NCBI GenBank assembly: GCA_003224835.1
Contig: QHZX01000164.1
Location: 1-6,902, forward strand
Direction of reading: 5' to 3'
Origin: Acidobacteriota bacterium
GTDB taxonomy: Bacteria > Acidobacteriota > Terriglobia > Terriglobales > Acidobacteriaceae
Length of the DNA stretch: 6,902 nt
Shown here: piece after piece, positions 5,207 to 6,902 of the stretch
How positions within the stretch are numbered: position 1 is the stretch's first letter
Layout: the number at the start of each line of letters is the position of its first letter
Notes under the pieces: model-generated
Seen by the model: the letters and a program-made list of their open reading frames with translations, nothing else
The model's database searches: none
Told to the model about the DNA's origin: nothing
Made by a program: the position numbers and the translations under genes

Positions 5207-6088
5207 ATGGACTTCAATAGCCGGCGCATTACCGCGATCCTTGAAAATGCATTGCTCGAAGACCGAGCTACGCGCGACTCGACCAGTTACGCGTGCATCG
5301 ATCCCAATCAGCGCGCTGCAGGCACCATTCTGGCGAAACAGGATTGCATCCTGTCGGGACTGGGCGCGGTGGCGCGCATCCTCGATGTGTACGCGATGCT
5401 GGACGGCGCGGTCGTGTCGCACTATGAGGTCACCAGCCATCCGGAAATTTTTGACGGTGTGCGACTGCACAAGGGGCAGACCATCGCCGCCATTCGTCAC
5501 AATGCGCGCGTGCTGCTCTCTTGCGAGCGAGTCATTCTCAATCTGCTGCAGCGGCTTAGCGGTATAGCCACGCTGACGAGAAAATTCGTCGATGCGGTAG
5601 GGGGCACGAAGGCCAAAATTCTTGACACGCGAAAAACTGCGCCGGGCCTGCGTCCGCTAGACAAATATGCAGTGCGTTGCGGGGGCGGGCAAAATCACCG
5701 ATTGGATTTATCGGATGGCGTGTTGATTAAGAATAATCACATCGCGCTCGCGGGGGGAATCAAGACGGCTCTGGAACGCGCGCACCGGAACCGGCGCGGC
5801 ACGCAGATCATCGAAGTCGAAGTGCGCAACCTCGCCGAACTAGAAGAAGCACTTTTAAACGGAGCCGAGGCGATCCTGCTCGACAATATGCCGGTCGCGG
5901 AAACTCGCGCGGCGGTCGAGCGCTGTGCGAAATCCGAGCGCCGCATTCCGCTAGAAAGCTCCGGCGGAATCAATCTGGAAAATGTGCGCGCTTATGCTGA
6001 AACTGGCGTCAACTTCATCTCGGTAGGTGCGCTGACGCATTCAGCTCCCGCGGTGGATATGAGCCTGCGTATGGTCTCTGCTTCTTAG
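5207..6088 (+). CDS. nadC: Nicotinate-nucleotide pyrophosphorylase (quinolinate phosphoribosyltransferase, decarboxylating)
   Basis: Cytoplasmic enzyme of de novo NAD synthesis: it joins quinolinate to PRPP and releases CO2 and pyrophosphate, giving nicotinate mononucleotide. The 293 residues match the family's usual length and both domains are present: an N-terminal alpha/beta sandwich (1-~110) and the C-terminal alpha/beta barrel. Diagnostic blocks are ERVILNLLQRLSGIAT (107-122), the substrate loop DTRKTAPGLRPLDKYAV (140-156) followed by RCGGGQNHR (157-165), KNNH (175-178), EVEV (203-206), LLDNM (224-228), ESSGGI (250-255) and VGALTHS (273-279). The Arg, His and Lys residues that bind the two quinolinate carboxylates and PRPP appear to be conserved. 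The start MDFNSRRI fits the family, but no ribosome binding site is visible because repeat copy C fills the upstream space. It follows valS by 110 bases and precedes birA in the same frame. No nadA or nadB is in the window. Confidence 0.96.
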   Translation: MDFNSRRITAILENALLEDRATRDSTSYACIDPNQRAAGTILAKQDCILSGLGAVARILDVYAMLDGAVVSHYEVTSHPEIFDGVRLHKGQTIAAIRHNARVLLSCERVILNLLQRLSGIATLTRKFVDAVGGTKAKILDTRKTAPGLRPLDKYAVRCGGGQNHRLDLSDGVLIKNNHIALAGGIKTALERAHRNRRGTQIIEVEVRNLAELEEALLNGAEAILLDNMPVAETRAAVERCAKSERRIPLESSGGINLENVRAYAETGVNFISVGALTHSAPAVDMSLRMVSAS

Positions 6089-6241
6089 AAGCCAGCCAGA
6101 TTTGCGGTCACGGCTTCCCTACCGCATAATTCCAGCATCGCCAAAGCAGCCTCAATTCGAAACGCGCGGACGAAAATATCCGCGACACAGGTTACGGAGC
6201 ATCAGACGGATATTCGTCTTGGACGAATCATTCGCGTGCTG

Positions 6242-6902
6242 ATGAATTACTCCACTACCGTGGTTAGCGGAACCAAGCTGGCGCAGGAGATCGGCACAAC
6301 GCGTTCTGAAGTATGGCGCCTGGTGCAACAATTGCGGACCTTTGGAGTTGAAATCGCTGGACATCCGTCGAGCGGATATCAACTGACCGCTGTCCCGGAC
6401 CTGCTTTTGCCAGAGATGATCCAGCCCCTGGTACGGGGCACAGTATTCAGTGACAACATTCATCATTATTACCGGGCGGGTTCGACGAACACTATTGCCA
6501 TGGAATCCGCCAACGCAGGCGCTGCTCACGGAAGCGTTTTTCTCGCAGAGCAGCAAACTGCAGGCCGCGGTCGAGGCAATAATCAATGGCACTCGGCGGA
6601 ATCGGCGGGAATTTATTGCTCGGTGATTGTGCGGCCTGCACTGCCGCCGTCAGAAGTTCTTGTGTTATCACTCGCTGCGGGATTGGCTGTGCGATTTGCT
6701 GTCCAGGAAATCGATTCGCGAGTCGTGCCTGACTTGAAGTGGCCGAATGATGTTCTAGTTGAGGGAAAGAAATTCTGCGGAATCCTGACGGAAATGAATG
6801 CAGAGGCGACCCGGGTGCGACACATCGTGGTGGGGATCGGCATCAATGTGAACCAGGCAGAGTTCCCGGGAGATTTGCAGCAGAGTGCGACTTCTCTGCG
6901 AA
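6242..6902 (+). CDS. birA: Bifunctional biotin--[acetyl-CoA-carboxylase] ligase / biotin repressor, N-terminal part (cut by window edge)
   Basis: The 220 visible residues hold a winged-helix DNA-binding domain (about 1-50: SGTKLAQEIGTTRSEVWRLV then a wing ending SSGYQLT) and most of the biotin protein ligase domain. Ligase motifs: STNT (81-84), EQQTAGRGRG (103-112, the biotinyl-AMP loop), W116, LKWPNDV (165-171), KKFCGILTE (176-184) and VVGIGINVN (196-204). The enzyme activates biotin with ATP and transfers it to the lysine of biotin carboxyl carrier proteins. The HTH suggests it also represses biotin genes, as in E. coli, but no operator is seen. The start is uncertain: homology to the HTH seems to begin upstream (DIRLGRIIRVL), yet the only canonical starts are ATG 6242 and GTG 6236, and the frame is open back to the nadC stop, 153 bases away. 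The C-terminal domain lies outside the window. Confidence 0.93.
   Translation, partial: MNYSTTVVSGTKLAQEIGTTRSEVWRLVQQLRTFGVEIAGHPSSGYQLTAVPDLLLPEMIQPLVRGTVFSDNIHHYYRAGSTNTIAMESANAGAAHGSVFLAEQQTAGRGRGNNQWHSAESAGIYCSVIVRPALPPSEVLVLSLAAGLAVRFAVQEIDSRVVPDLKWPNDVLVEGKKFCGILTEMNAEATRVRHIVVGIGINVNQAEFPGDLQQSATSLR

Noticed and set aside
6152..6592. 146-residue minus-strand frame opposite birA
   Set aside because: It is antisense to the well-supported BirA HTH and ligase motifs and has no recognisable domain.

Overview
The window looks like chromosomal DNA from a soil-type Acidobacteriota bacterium (a Koribacter/Terriglobia-like lineage). This rests on the valS-nadC-birA gene order, the protein character of the three genes, and GC-rich palindromic repeats of a kind I associate with that phylum. 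It is inference; no marker gene or search confirms it.

Left part (1-1977) is an accessory-looking assortment. A YcxB-like two-helix membrane protein runs off the left edge on the minus strand (1-271). After a 200-base gap containing a long imperfect hairpin comes a complete secreted glycoside hydrolase family 16-like protein, also minus strand (472-1335). A 279-base divergent intergenic region follows. Next is a small plus-strand cytoplasmic protein resembling Imm33-type immunity proteins (1615-1977), with no visible cognate toxin.

Right part (2220-6902) is a housekeeping block, all plus strand: valyl-tRNA synthetase (valS), quinolinate phosphoribosyltransferase (nadC), and the bifunctional biotin ligase/biotin repressor birA, cut by the right edge. 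nadC makes nicotinate mononucleotide for NAD synthesis. BirA attaches biotin to carboxylases and, through its N-terminal winged helix, probably senses biotin status. The link between these cofactor genes and valS is positional, not mechanistic.

The most unusual feature is a family of GC-rich palindromic repeats with the core TGTGGGnACGGGCGCC. One copy is an in-frame insertion of about 105 bases inside valS, just before the KMSK loop. A second, partial copy in the opposite orientation lies in a valS linker. A third fills the space before nadC and ends 7 bases from its start codon. A separate 14-base repeat with an inverted partner lies just before valS. The arrangement recalls Rickettsia palindromic elements, which also insert in frame in essential genes. 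I see no CRISPR array, tRNA, rRNA, insertion sequence or defence locus. Apart from the repeats, the window is ordinary.
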